Shown: positions 34,701-49,700, numbered from the stretch's first letter. The stretch: DNA of 64,000 bases from Bostrychus sinensis (GCA_020698575.1 CM036245.1:2815609-2879608), one strand, 5' to 3'. Numbers and translations: made by a program. Notes: generated from the letters alone by a model not told the origin.

Positions 34701-37700
34701 CGGCTAAACTCCGGGAGCTGGGGTCGGCGAGCGAGGACGAGGAGGAGCCGCAGAAGACCGAGGGGAAGAAGGACGAGAAGGCTCTGTTCGGGAGCGACAG
34801 CGACTCCGGGGACGACGAAGAGGAGTGAGTGGATTTATTCATCCAAAAACAAAAAAAAAACAAACTCCACAGAGGAAGAGTTAGTATCAATCAAACATAT
34901 GGCTTTACAAGAATCATCTTCCAATTCTACTAAGAAAGGACTAAACCAGGGCTAAACCAGGGCTAAACCAATGCTAAACCAGAGCTAAACCAGGGCTAAA
35001 CCAGGGCTAAACCAAGGCTAAACCAGAGCTAAACCAAGGCTAAACCAGAGCTAAACCAAGGCTAAACCAGAGCTAAACCAGGGCTAAACCAGGGCTAAAC
35101 CAAGGCTAAACCAGGGCTAAACCAGGGCTAAACCAAGGCTAAACCAGGGCTAAACCAATGCTAAACCAAGGCTAAACCAGAGCTAAACCAGGGCTAAACC
35201 AAGGCTAAACCAGGGCTAAACCAGGGCTAAACCAATGCTAAACCAGGGCTAAACCAATGCTAAACCAAGGCTAAACCAGAGCTAAACCAGGGCTAAACCA
35301 GGGCTAAACCAGGGCTAAACCAGAGCTAAACCAGAGCTAAACCAAGGCTAAACCAAGGCTAAACCAGGGCTAAACCAGGGCTAAACCAGGGCTAAACCAA
35401 GGCTAAACCAGAGCTAAACCAAGGCTAAACCAGGGCTAAACCAGGGCTAAACCAGGGCTAAACCAGGGCTAAACCAGGGCTAAACCAAGGCTAAACCAGG
35501 GCTAAACCAGGGCTAAACCAGGGCTAAACCAGGGCTAAACCAAGGCTAAACCAGAGCTAAACCAAGGCTAAACAAGGGCTAAACCAGGGCTGAACCAGGG
35601 CTGAACCAGGGCTGAACCAGGGCTAAACCAGGGCTAAACCAGGGCTAAACCAGGGCTAAACCAGGGCTAAACCAGGGCTAAACCAGGGCTAAACTTATTG
35701 TAATAAATACATGTAAAAGTAAAGTAAGTAAATAAATACCACTGGAGCAGCAGAACAGAAAACAAGAATTACTGCTATAGAAAATATTAATACTTAACGA
35801 CACATCTCTGATTTTAAGATTTAAAGAAAGAAGAAACCCTGCCTGTCATCCATCATCTGTCTGATATTCATTTAAGTGTTGAGAGAGACTTTCCCTTTGT
35901 GACAGTATTTGTCAGATGTGTGCTCAGAAGTGCTGTGCTGCCCTCTGCTGTCCTGGCAGAACTCCTGACCACTGTTGGCCACATCTGGCTGTGAAAGCTG
36001 AGCAGCTGCAGCTCAGTTATTATGCCTCATGTCACAAACGTATCACGACATCGGTATCACGTCACTAAATATTTTGATATATCACAAAGTTGATATTTTA
36101 TCCCAGCCCTAAGAATAGAGTAAAAATGGCCTAAGTAGAAAGTACTTGCTGCTGCTGTTATTACTACTGCCACTACTCTCTTAAAGTAGTTCTCTTAAAA
36201 GTATAAAATATTATGAGTAGCTATTAAAGTTTGTTTTTCTAGGTCTTAAGATTTGTGAAAACATTGTTAGTATTACAAAAAGTTGAGTCACCACAATAAC
36301 AAAACATACTTATTGAAAAAATTGAAAAATGATTCATTTTTCATGTTTTTTTTAGTGCAGCTCCTGAGTTCTTTCATCTGTGTTAGACTTTTAAAATAAA
36401 ACTCTTGAATTTCAGAGAGGAGTAAGGATAATTCCATACAGATTATTGTTCTGTTGTTGACGATGCTGGCATTAAATTTCACTCTAAGTGACATAAAAAA
36501 TTCTTAAAAAGGTCTTACATTTCACAAAACAAAACCTGGAGCTCCCTGCACTACTACTAGCCCACTTTGCCATTTCTTCAAAAAGTGATCTTCCTTCTCC
36601 AGTTTTCAGCAGCAGGTTTAGTGTCCTACTATGTTCTCTAACCTTTGTCCTCTGTGTTCTTCAGGAAAATGATCGCAGATATTTTTGGTGAATCTGGAGA
36701 CGAGGAAGAGGAGGAGTTCACGGTGAGTTCACGTCGCAGCTGAACGTTCGAGAGAGGAGTAAAGAGGTCTGATCTGACTAAGAACATCTGTGCTGTCTGT
36801 CTCCGCTGCAGGGCTTTAACCAGGAGGACCTGGAGCAGGAGAAGAAGCAGTCGAAGGAGAAGATGCAGCGAGTGGAGGAGGACTCGGACTCAGACGAGGG
36901 AGTGGACCGCGGCGGCCAAGAGTCAGTTTATACTCCTCAGATATTACTCAAAATACATGCTTTCCTGTTCCGCAGTCTGCTCTAAGCGCTGTTGCCAAAG
37001 TGAATGAAGTGTCCAAGAGTGGGACAGTCCACATTCCTTGGTAACACGTTTTCTGATCAGTTCAGGAAAACAGTTGCAAGAGCTCAAAGTGCACAGTCAA
37101 CATTTAAACAAACAAAACATACAACAAAACACACCAAGCTCAAGCCTTCAATAAAACAACACATGGATACATCCTAAATAAAACCTAATAAATACTAACA
37201 ATAAAAACACTGTGTATATAAATAGCAGTAAAAGAAGTAACCAAAGCAATAAGGTGCATGTCTTATATGTGAGGTATTTCAAAGTGCATTGTTCAAGGTC
37301 ATCACAGCTTGTGGAAAAAAACTTTTAGCATGACGAGATGTAGTGCATTTAATAGAACGATATCGTTTCCCTGACGGACGGAGGTTAAACATCTCAGCAG
37401 CAGGTGGCCAGAGGATCACTGATGATCTGCAGAGCTCTGGGTAAAAGTCTAGATTTGTAAATAATCTCTAAGACTGGGAGGTCACAGCCTGTGGTCCTGC
37501 GAGCGGCGCGAACCTCTCTGTTTAAAGTTTTCTTTTCTTTCACAGTGAGATTACCAAACCACACTGTGACAGAGCTGGTGAGAAGACTTTCAATACCACA
37601 CCGATAAAAGTTTAAAAGGATAGTTTTGTTTTGAGTGAATTCCTTTAGTTTTCGTAAAAAGAAGAGACGCCGGCGAGCCTTTTTAGCAATGTTACTGGTG

Positions 37701-40700
37701 TTACTCTGGTGTTACTCTGTGCCAGCTCAGATCTCCAAAGATCTGAGCTGGCACAAAGTATAAACATTAGAAAGAACAAACACAGCGCTGCTTGCTAAAC
37801 CGGAGTTAAACAGATTGATCAGCGTCACCAACAGCTCGTAGTCTGGACGTTTTGCTCACAAATGGAAAGGACGTGTCTCGTCTCTAACGTTTAGACAGTG
37901 ATGATATCTGGGCAACGAGCATACAATTTCTTTTCAGTTCAGCTGTTTACGGAAGCGTATTGCGTTCACTGAAAAAAAAATAAAGTTTCTGTTTTAATCA
38001 GCTAAGTTAGTTCTGTTTTTATGAGAAAAGTTCTGTTTTTATGAGAAAAGTTCTGTTTTTTTGAGTATAAATAACTTGGGTTTTTATGACAAAAGTAAAT
38101 TCATGTCTATCACAACCAGTAAACGTTTAGCTCGTATTGAAGAGTTGCTCGCTAAAGAAAGGGCGTAAATGTCCCAACTACTTTGTTTAATACGGTTTTA
38201 TTTTACTCTAGGCTTGAGACACTGGAGATTCTGCTTTTGTTAAGTAATATTGACGTATAATCATTAGTTTGTCGACTCTGCGCAGACATCTCAGGTCTTG
38301 ACTTTGAATTCCTCTTCCCCCAAAAGTGGAACAAGATAAGGACCATTATCCACATAAAAACATAAAATTATTTTACTCGTAAAAACAGAACTTTTCTCGT
38401 AGAAAACAGAAAATTATTTTAACTGTAAAAACAGGGTTTTTTTCTCTCATAAAAACAGAATTAACTTTACTCATGAAAACAGAAACTTTTTTTTTTCAGG
38501 TGAACGCAATATGCTTCCGTAGCTGTTAGTGTTTTGAAGAGAGCTTTCAAACCCCACTCCCACTGTTGCATACTGTCGTTGTGTCCTTGGGCAAGACACT
38601 TAACCCACCTTGCCTCCAGTGTCTGCGCACACTGGTGTATGAATGTGAGTGTGAATGGGTGAACGTTCCTTGATGTAAAGCGCTTTGAGTGCCCATGAAG
38701 GTAGAAAAGCGCTATATAAATGTGACCATTTATTTACCATTTATCTGCGCTGTTTGGTCCGGACTTTAAGACTTTCCTGTTTAGTTCGGACCACATCCTC
38801 AGCTGTGAAAGCTCCTGCAGAGCGTGCTTCAAACCAAACAGCTGCTCTTTGGTTTGGCAACAAGCGGTGGTCTCGGTCCGGACTAAAGTCTGGTTTGTAG
38901 GAGTGAAAGTGTGTTTAATGATTGTTCAGCCTTTTCTGTTCAAATGAAGGAAGTGACACGGTTCTAAGTAAGCAAAGATGAACTCATGAGAACTCATTAT
39001 GGTTCAAAAATACAGCAGACTCTCGGATTCTGCGGCGTTGTGCTGCATTCATGTGCTCCTCGTCCTTCTGAGATGAGAAGTCATTTTCCCGACTTGGACA
39101 CTGACGTCACCACAGGGAGATCAATGAGTTATTGGTCAGTAATGTTATTAATTAGAGTTTATCACAGCGCTAATACATTTCACAAATATAGCTTTGCCAA
39201 ACTGCTTGGTCGTTGGGGTTAAAATAAATTAATGGCAATGATTAGCATTTCTAATTCTGTTCCTTCTATGCGAGTGGCAGTTTATAGTAAACTTGTAACA
39301 AAGAGCTATAAAAGAGTATAAAATGTAAATTAATAAATCAGCAACTTTTCTGCTGTGTCCATGAAGCAGACAACGTTGAGAGGAGAAGTCGGGAGCAGGT
39401 TTTAACCAAGTCCCCGAGTTCTTTTTCCGACTCGTGGAGCGTTCACGTGCATCTTTTAACTCTGAAAAAAGTTTTCAAGAGTTTTCGAGGACAACATGAA
39501 AGCACGATTATCTCCAGCAGCACTCACTGGATCCTGTGCAGATTTCCATTTCCTGATGAGTGTCCTTAGGGATTTAAACGTTTTAAACAGTGCATTAGAT
39601 GTTTTTATTGTTTGTTTTATTGTTATATTAATATTCTCTAAAGTAGCTGCACCAGTCTGTTCGTCATATTCGTTAACAGTAAAATTTCCCTGCAGTTATG
39701 GGACACCCCCGCTGTCATTAGGATGGTAATGCCTGCGTCAGGGAGAGTCCGATAGTGTGGATTTTAAGATCGTGGCATGAAACCAAAAGTTAACAAATGA
39801 AAATAATAGAACAGTTTGTGAGTTCTCAGTGCAGACCTTGAACTTTCAGGTGTGACACATACGGTAAAGTGTGGTTTCTAAAACTCAGTGTAAATGTCGT
39901 TTTCAGTACGAGCTTCATGTCCGACTTTGACCTCATGCTCGCCAAAAGGAAAGCCATGAACAGCAAGAAGCGACGGCACCGAGACGGAGGAACGTTCATC
40001 AGCGACGCCGACGACGTGGTCAGCGCCATGATCAACAAGATGAACGAGGCCGCGGAGGTCAGTGAACTGCCACACGGAGATGATGCTGATAATACTGTGA
40101 TAAATAAATGATGTTTTGTTTCTCTTCTGCAGGAGGATCGGACTCTGAACAGTCAGAAGAAACCTGCTCTGAAAAAACTCACTCTGCTGCCTCAGGTCGT
40201 CATGCATCTCAAGAAGTAAGAGACACTTCACCTGTGCGCGTGCAGTCTGAGGACATTTAGAGACAGCTCCTCACTAGGGCTGTGCCAAAAATCGCGATTA
40301 AGTTTAGGGTTGATCTCGATGATGAGCAGTAGAGCTTTTTTGTTTGATATGGACAGTAGTCTGGTATCAGACGCCGCAGCAACCGATAACGGAGCGGCTG
40401 AGGAGCGTGCTTACGTTTACAGTCACTGCTCACCTGTTACACCTGAGTCACAGAGAACAAGAGTGGAGGTTAGAGGAACAACCACTTAAAAGGTACTATG
40501 CAGTTAAATACAAAAAAAGCATTAAAAAACATGCAATAACTGCAACAAAAACTAATAGAGGAGCTAAGCTAATGTTAGGATTTGCTGTGCTGTGACATAC
40601 ACTCGTTTAACGCCGCAATTATTCCATAGGACAAACGGGTAAAACTGGTCATAGATATTTCAGCCATCCTGACACCGCGGAAACTGCGTCAGGGATTTAC

Positions 40701-43700
40701 AAACAGGGCGCACACGCCATGGTGTGCAGTAAAGTCGAAGCAGCGCGCAGCTGCAGTGCGTCAGTGCCGTGTCTTGTCACGTGAAAAAGCTTTGTGATCA
40801 GTGCGGAGTTTAAAATGTAATGTTGTTACTGTGAATAGTCTGAGAAAATGAGAGAACAATAGGTCCAGGCTGTGTGTGGAGAGACAGTACAGCTCTGTAA
40901 CAGAGTTCCCTGCTCTCATCGTTGGAGCTGCAGTCCAACCACTGCAAGGATCATCCTGCTTCTTTTATTTGTTTAAATTATTACTGTTATTATTTTATTA
41001 AAACTAAAACTTGCAATGAAAGGCTCGACATTAAATCTCCCAGTTACCTTTTACAATAAAATCTAAATATAAGGATGAATCAAAGCCATGATTATTAATT
41101 TTTAATTATAAACATAAAATTGAGTAAAAAAAATTAAGATTCACCCATATGGAGAAGAAAATGTGGACATTTAGAGAGGCTCTTCACCTGTACACGTGTG
41201 TGTGTGGAGGTTTTAGTGACCTTTGACCCTGTGTTGTAGGCAGGACCTGAAGGAGACGTTCATCGACAGTGGAGTGATGTCGGCCATTAAAGAGTGGATC
41301 AGTCCTCTGCCTGATAAGTCTCTCCCTGCTCTGAGGATCAGGGAGGAGCTGCTGCGGATCCTGCAGGAGGTAACGCTCTCTCACTGCAGGTTTATTTAGC
41401 TCACGGTTTCTGTAGCCAGGCTTTTCCCCACAACACCTCAACGCCAACTAAAGATGTCACTGTGTCACGATTAATGTGAGATGAAACATTGTGATTATTC
41501 AATTTTAATGATTCTTTACCCTTTTTTTTTTTTTATTAAATGCTGCTAAACCTGTGGCTTCTGAAATTCTTAGTTGTCCTACCGTGACGTTTATATTCGT
41601 GAATAATAATATAATTGGTTAATCCTGACATGACTAACATCAGCAGCAATGACTTCAAGCAGTGTTTAATCCAATAAAAGCAAAGCTGACTCAAAAGAAA
41701 AAAACTATATCTGACCCTGGGAAAAACTGTTATTTTTATTTATTGACGTTTTGGCGCTTACTTCCTGAGGCATCAGAACTCTTTTGGAGTAAAATGGCAT
41801 CAGACAAAAAGTTTAGGGAAGTAAAAAGCTATAAAACAGCACAACGCTGCTGCCCTCTGCTGCCCTCAAGTGCATTTTCTGATCAAACGGAGCAAGGTTT
41901 TATTTTCAGTGAGTTAGAAAGTATGAGTAGAAAGTTGGATGGTTGAACTAATAATGTTTGTGTCGCTCTGCAGCTCCCCAGCGTGAGTCAGGAGACGCTC
42001 AAACACAGCGGCATCGGTCGAGCCGTGATGTTCCTCTACAAACACCCGAAAGAGTCGAGAACCAACAAGGACCTGGCCCTGAAGCTCATCAGTACGACTG
42101 CTCCTCTCACTTATCACCGCAGAACTGCTGTATGCTCTTTACTGATAAACGTTTGTGTGCGCAGACGAGTGGTCGCGGCCGATCTTCGGTCTGACGTCGA
42201 ATTACAAAGGAATGACGCGAGAGGAGAGGCAGCAGAGAGACTTAGACCAACAGATGCCTCAGAGACGGAGACTCAGGTAAAACTCACTGCTCACACTCAC
42301 ACCAAGTTACAACAGAAGCCTTTTACAGATGGCGCCTCCGGACGTGGTTCCCTCTGAGCAGGCTTCAGTCTGAGACGCTCTCCTCTGTCGACCCCTGGTG
42401 GCCTGAAACAGCGCGACAGAAAACATCTTCAGTTAAAAACAACAGGACTAAACCATGTAAACCTGACGGCTGTTCCATAAAAGTCAGCCACAAAGGCGCG
42501 GCTTTGTAGCTACAGTTTCTGTAAACCAAGGAGGCGAGGCTTAAGCCGTTCCATTAAAACTGCTCTGAGCTCATCCAAGTGAGCTAACTCCGGTCGGGTC
42601 GAGCTAACTCCAGTCAGACCGAGCTAACTCCAGGCGGACTCCAGTCGGGCCGAGCTAACTCCAGTCAGACCGAGCTAACTCCAGTCAGGCCGAGCTAACT
42701 CCAGTCAGACCGAGCTAACTCCAGTCAGGCCGAGCTAACTCCAGTCAGGCCGAGCTAACTCCAGTCAGACCGAGCTAACTCCAGTCAGACCGAGCTAACT
42801 CCAGTCAGGCCGAGCTAACTCCAGTCAGACCGAGCTAACTCCAGTCAGACCGAGCTAACTCCAGTCAGACCGAGCTAACTCCAGTCAGACCGAGCTAACT
42901 CCAGTCGGACCGAATGAGCCGAGCTAACGCTGGGCGTCAGCAGGACACTGAAGTGAAGCGAGGATTCAGCCGAGCTCAAAAAACTGCGGTGAGGAAACTC
43001 CCACCTCCACGAACATCCCTTTAACTCACGAGGGGAACAGTCCACAAAGGAGCGAGCAAACTAACGCAGAAATACTGCCTCCTTCACCTCAGATCAATGG
43101 GACAGTAAAATTAAACGAGTAAAAGAGGGAACTGTAGTGTTTACTGCTCGGTGCATTTTATCATCAAAGTGCAGCGAGGTGCATTAAAGCCCCACCAATG
43201 TGGAGATACTTAAAAAGTCTTAAATTTAAAAATCTGAATTTATTTGGGCTTAAATTTGTTTAAACAGGTCTTAAATATGTTACCTACACTGATGCAGCCA
43301 CCTGTGTAGTTTTCTAAAATTCCCACTTGAAGGAGTTTTACTGTCGCAGAGACGAGAGCTCAGATCTTTTCTTACCAAGACCAAAAGGCTTCGCAGCATT
43401 CACTGTCTCAAAGTTAGTCTTTTTCATAATTTTTTTGAACGATGGTCTTTAAAAGGTCTAAAAAAAAGTCTTAAATTCTTGCAGACACCCTGATTAAAAA
43501 ATAAAAACACACAAAAATGTCTTGAAATCCAACTTAGTGCCTAATTTAAAATGGGAAAACCCAGATAACAGGAGATAGTTAGACGTAATCTTTACCAGCT
43601 ACATATTAAATATGTGATTAAATTATGCAGATCACAATTTATTCATTCATTTTAAGTTGAGATAAATTTGTATTTTCAAGTAAAATCTTTAAATCTGATA

Positions 43701-46700
43701 AAACATGAAAGGGGAAGTTGGAAAATTAGTTTTTTTCTTATTTTGCCATAAAAGAGCACAAGTTTCTAAAGTGTTCAGGCCAATCCAGACCTGCTCCTCA
43801 CCAAGGTTAGGGCTCAGGGAGTTTATCTCACACGTGCACATAACTTTACAGTAAAACAACTCAAACTTATAAATACTACTACTCTTTGTGCTGGTCCCAA
43901 GCCTGCATAAATAGGAGAGGGTGGCGTCAGGAAGGGAATCTGATGTAAAAAACAAAAGAAAAACTATGCCATATTATTAAGCACAAAGCCGCATGCTCGG
44001 AGGCAGATTTATCAGTACACAAGGGGACATCATCTCTAACTAGAAATGCTCTGAATGGAATACGTTATCTCTAGATATCGAGATTCTTTTCTGTGATTTT
44101 GGTCCCAGTTTGTCTTTATTTCCCTTCCTTCCGGGTTCGTTTGTTTCCCTGTGGTGCCCCTGTCCCACAGTCAGCCTCAGAAGGTGGAGAGAGCTCAGGA
44201 GCCAGACGTCTTCTCCCCACAAATCAGGTTTCCTCCTTCAGCCGCTGCATGTGTGACCTCTCTGTGACCTCTCTGTGACCTCTCTGTGACCTCTCTGTGA
44301 CCTCTCTGTGACCTCTCTGTGACCTCCCTGTGACCTCTCTGTGACCTCCGAGTGTGAATAGAGTAGAATCAGTGCATTTGTGTGAGCGTTTATGCACAAG
44401 TTTAGCTCCTACTGGTTAAGAACTCCACACATCAGAGAAAAACAGCTTAAAAAATGACATTTCCTGTTGCGCTTTGCTTTTGGCGCAGTATAATTTCTGA
44501 ATAAGTGCATCTGTTTAATAAATGGTTGACCTTAGCAGTAACAGAAAAGGTAAAATGCCTGTGAAGTGTTAGAGCTGGACCTGAGGAGTTGTTTCTGTGA
44601 CTAACCTCTGTAGGTTTTTAATAACAGCACGACTCTGCTCGGAGTGAACGCCTGCAGGACCCAGAGTCTGAGATGTGGATGAGTCCTGACGCATGCCTTT
44701 GCTTTGTGATCAACAGAATATTAACGGTTTTATCTGCCTTTGTGTGTTGTTTTTCAGTTCTGGAGGTCAGACGCCTCGACGAGACCTGGAGAAACAGCTG
44801 ACGGGAGAAGAGAAGTGAGTGACGGCTTATAAACTAACTCACATTTATAACCTACAGAAGAGTGAAGAAAAACCACTCTTAAAGGAACAGTCCGACGTTT
44901 TTCCAGACTAAACTCTGTTCTTCCCTGATCTTAGCTGAGTTGATGCGTACCTCACTGGTCTTTGTGTGTGTCCTTTGCCTGGGGAGGCACTAATTTGTTA
45001 GCATTTAGCTTTGCCAAGCTTATCCCTATGGAACCAAATGCAGCTCAAGTTAGAAGCAACCAAGCTCTTCCTCGTTTTCCCGATTTAAATACAGTTACAT
45101 GAGTAGTCACATGACCCAAGTACAGTTACACAGAAATGAAAAGTGAGTACTATAATGTAAGGCGTAATAACACTTTAGGAGCACTTCGGCGTTGGCGCAG
45201 TGATATCTTCACTCCTAAAAAGTTTGTGCAGGTCAGGTTGGTTCTGTTGACGGAAGTGGGGTGGGGGAGAGTGAAGATATCACTGCGCCAGCGCCGAAGG
45301 GCTCCTAAAGTGTTATTACGCCTTACATTATAGTACTCACTTTTCATTTTTGTGTAACTGTACTTGGGTCATGTAACTGTATTTAAATTGGGAAAACGTG
45401 GAAGAGCTTGGTTGCTTCTAACTTGAGTCGCGTTTGGTTCCATAGGAATAAGCTAAATGCTAACAAATTAGCGTCGCTCCCCAGGCAAAGGGCACACAGG
45501 GCACAAAGACCAGAGAGGTACGCACCAACTCAGCTAAGATCAGGGCAGAACATAGTTTAGTCTGGAAAAACGGTGGACTGTTCCTTTAAGAAGCAGTTTG
45601 CTGGTTGTTCTGCGTGGGGCTAAGTAAAACCCTGCACGCTATGATTTTAAAGATTTTATAAACTTAAAGCCACATGAAATGAAGGCTTTTTATACTTCAG
45701 GAGAATGAAGACTGCCTTGGTTTATTCTTCTCTTTTGTTGCAAGTTTTTTCTTCCCAAGCACCTTTAATACAAAGTAATGAACTAAAACTTCCTGAACAC
45801 TCTAAACTTTTCTTCCGTGGATTACACTTTTATAACCGGTTTAATGCAGACAGATATTTAAAGTGCATACTGAGAGTGGCGGTATTTGCACTTCACTAAC
45901 GTTCCTTCCCTCGCTCAGAGCTCTGCGTCCTGGTGATCCTGGTTTCTGTGCCCGAGCTCGAGTCCCGATGCCGTCCAACAAAGACTACGTGGTGCGACCA
46001 AAGTGGAACGTGGAGGGAGACTCCAGCAGGGTCAGTGCTCGACTTAAACTCTAACTACGTCTGTGGTGCGGAGACTTCACCGCACTGACAGCTCTTTTGT
46101 AGACTCTCAAAGCTCTTTACATGAGGCATAGCCAGTTTTTCTGACGCACTCATACAGCAGCGCCACAGACACTGGAGGCAAGGCTCAAGGGCACAACAGC
46201 AGTGTGAACATCTAGTTAGTGTGAGCCTTGCTTGATTGAAAATTGAGTTAAAAAGCTCCCATTACCTCAACGCTGCTGTTCTTTTCTGGCACCGCAGCTG
46301 AAAATACACGCTCCACGTACTTCTGCTGTTAAAATACAATGGCGTTTCTAACAGCGTTGTTTCACTAATTATTTTTCCATCGTTACAATGCTGTCACAGT
46401 TACTGACAACAAAATGTGGCTCATACTGCGATCATGTGAAAGGTTCTACAACATCTGTTTATTCTAAAACTAGGACTGCACGATGTGGAGAAAACATGTG
46501 ATATTCAATAACTATGTTGAAAATTGCGGTAACAATATTACTGCGATATTTGAAACTAGAGCCTACTTTTGTAACATAGTAAGTTAAATTCACTAACATT
46601 TCACAAAAATGTAAGTTCCTGTATTTACAAGTCAGAACTTAACACAGACTAAACCAGGAATAAAACAAGGCTAAGCTGTGACTAAATTAATTAAATTACC

Positions 46701-49700
46701 ACTAAAACTGGACTTTTTAAACATTTTTATTTAGTCACAACACATGTTCTTTTAAGGCTCTGCTGGAAAATGATTCTTCAGTGTAAATCTCTGTCAGATG
46801 GAAGACCACAGCGTTATTGTGATATATTTAGATTCTTGTGATACAGATATTGTGTTTGCTGATATTGCGATAACGATAATTTTGTGATATATTGTGCAGC
46901 CCTATATAAAACACAGTAACAACATACTGCAGTAACTGAGTTACGTTCTGGGAGAAGAAACTTAGATTTCCAGCTCTACCCCTAACCCCCAAGTTTTAGT
47001 TTTAACCAAATGACTTTTCTATTTCTAAAAAAATGGAATACTGCATTTTCATTGGTCCCCTGTAGAAATGCTGAGCTCTGATTGGTCCCCTGTAGAAATA
47101 CTGAGCTCTGATTGGTCCCCTGTAGAAATACTGAGCTCTGATTGGTCCCCTGTAGAAATACTGAGCTCTGATTGGTCCCCTGTAGAAATACTGAGCTCTG
47201 ATTGGTCCCCTGTAGAAATACTAAGCTCTGATTGGTCCCCTATAGAAATACTGAGCTCTGATTGGTCCCCTGTAGAAATACTGAGCTCTGATTGGTCCCC
47301 TGTAGAAATACTGAGCTCTGATTGGTCCCCTGTAGAAATGCTGAGCTCTGATTGGTCCCCTGTAGAAATACTGAGCTCTGATTGGTCCCCTGTAGAAATA
47401 CTGAGCTCTGATCGGTCCCCTGTAGAAATACTGAGCTCTGATCGGACCCTTGGTGAAAGCCGGTCTCTGATTGGTTCCTGTAGCATGCAAAGAAAGGTCT
47501 GAGTTTGCTGGAGAAGCACAAGCGTCGCTTTGCGGAGGAGAGGAAGCAGAGGAGACCTCAGGGAGCGGTGAAGATCAGCATCGAGGGGAACCGCATGCCC
47601 CTGTAGCGCCCCCTGGAGGGCCGTAAGTCCCGCTGCATGCAGTGTGGCAGGGTTCTGGCATGAGTTTGGTCTGACCCTGAAGAGTCTGAGAGAATAAAGC
47701 AGTAACAATGGGCATTAAATGTATGTCCTTTAAGCTTGCATTTTGACAATATTTTTATGTTCTTGTGTTTTTTGGTGTGTTTCTGTGGCAGCGTTACAGC
47801 ACCACTAACAGGCCTGGCAGATGTATTACAGCTTTTTCAGTGGCTTTGTGTGGACATTGTGTTCTTTTTGAAACGATAACACTTTAATCTCTGTGTGGAT
47901 AGAGCCTAAATCTAGTCTTAGAGCTTAATTCATACAGAGAGAGGTTTACTGTCCAAGACCAAGACCACTGCGATTCCAGAGTGAACCTAGACCAAGACAA
48001 GGCCGAGACTTTAAAAGACTGAGACCAGGTCGAGACCAAAACTTGTGAATTAAAAGGGAAATATTTTGTTAAAAAGTGGTTCAGCACATTCATAATTCAT
48101 TTTAATGCAACAGTCTCCACAAACAGATCATGTTCCTGGACAGAACTCGGATTAAAAACCACATGGGATTAAGAAATTGGGATGAATGTGCTGCACTGAT
48201 CAGGCATAACATGATTCATGCCAAGTGAATAACTCAGGAGCCACGATGAAGAGAGAATCTGTTATTTATCAGGCAGCAGGTGAACAGCAGGTGAAAGTTG
48301 ATGCGTTAGAAGCACGAAAAATGGGTTTGACAAGGGCCAGACTGTGACGGCTACAGACGACTGGGTCACAGCGTTTCCAGAACTGCAGGCAGCTCCTGTG
48401 TGGTTTTCTCCTTTCTGCAGTGGTCAGGATCAATCCAAAAAAAGCTTCAATTAAGAAAGGAACAGAGGAGAACTGTCGACAGATGATGTAGGTGGTCATA
48501 ACACAGAATTATCCCTGATCAGTGTAGATCCAGGTGCCTTTGTTGTTATCTAATGCCTGGTTCACACGGCAAGATAATTCTGCAGATTTTTGACCCGATT
48601 CTCCGCTTTTGACAATCTTAAGGTCGCCCCGATGATCGTAATGGCACTAAAGATAATCTGAGCAGATGTTCCTGCTGTGTGTGGTGAGTTCAGAGAGCTC
48701 TGCTCTGCTCGGAACGACATCGGGACCGCTCTGATCTCAAATCTGGGATATTCCTCATGTTGGATTGTCTTGGCCTGATATCGCACTCCTTTAACCAACG
48801 CCTCACGAGATTAAACGTGACTTCGGCGAACACAAACATGGCGGACGACGAAGAAGCAGCTGCTATAGTTTGTGGACTATTTCTAACAGAGAAGGAACAA
48901 TACAAAAAGAAAAGGCGTTGGTTAAAGGAGTGGAGACAGCGAACATGGCCATGACAGTTGTTTGGATTTTGGATTCCCCTACGTGCTTCCGTCACCTCGC
49001 TTTCTGATTGGCTACACGTCACATTCAACAGGGCGCGTGCTCGTTTGTCATGAGGTGTAGCCAATCAGAAAGTGAGATGACGGAAGCACGGAGGGGAATT
49101 CAAAATCCAAACAACTGTCATGGCCATGTTCGCTGTCTCCACTCCTTTTCTTTTTTTTGTATTGTTTCTTCTCTGTTAGAAATAGTCCACAAACTATAGC
49201 AGCTGCTTCTTCGTCGTCCGCCATGTTTGTTTACGCCGAAGTCACGTTTAATCTCGTGAGGTTTTGTGAGATTTCCCTGTGACCTGGGAACGTTCCTGAG
49301 TGAAATCTGTTGGTGTGTGGTGTGTTGTCTTTGATTTCTGATCTTTGATTTTTTTATCACTATGTGTGGGGTCTCTCAGGTTTTGAAAATCTTCCGACAG
49401 TTTTACGATGTTTCCGTGTGAACCAGGCATTACAGAGCTGGGAATAACAGAAAATATCTATGTAGAGTACAAATTTGTCAGATGCATTTCTGTATAAACT
49501 GAGGCATTGTTTTGCTGATTGTTTGAGGAGTACAGTGTTGAACTCATCGTCCCTGCTTCCTTCTGTGTATGAGATTTCCTAACAGAGCATTTATTAATAA
49601 ACATCAGAAGTTGATATTTACTGCTTACCCACTGTTTTGTTACATCAGTCTCCTCTCTCTGTCCTCAGGGGCCGGTGAAGAAGGGCCTGTCCCGCGTGGA

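Larger units (their letters stand above)
34825..36664. other. iws1 intron 5
   Basis: Mostly the 11-bp minisatellite at 34937-35695. After that come unremarkable sequence, a hAT-like end (CAGCCCTA at about 36105-36112) and the second copy of the dispersed repeat (36190-36540). Confidence 0.6.
42277..44757. other. iws1 intron 12
   Basis: Contains a 20-bp minisatellite (42583-42935) and an 11-bp repeat (44255-44350), annotated separately. Between them (43190-43690) is sequence with repeated AAAAGTCTTAAATT wording related to the dispersed repeat at 33.7 and 36.2 kb. No exon was seen. Confidence 0.5.

Noticed and set aside
45136..45347. Identical small ORFs on both strands (MKSEYYNVRRNN)
   Set aside because: Consequence of an almost perfect palindrome in a fold-back MITE.
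47049..47708. Open frames on both strands across the 30-bp repeat (for example repeated SELSISTGDQ)
   Set aside because: Products of a 30-bp period divisible by three. The meaningful content is the acceptor array and the exon at 47484.
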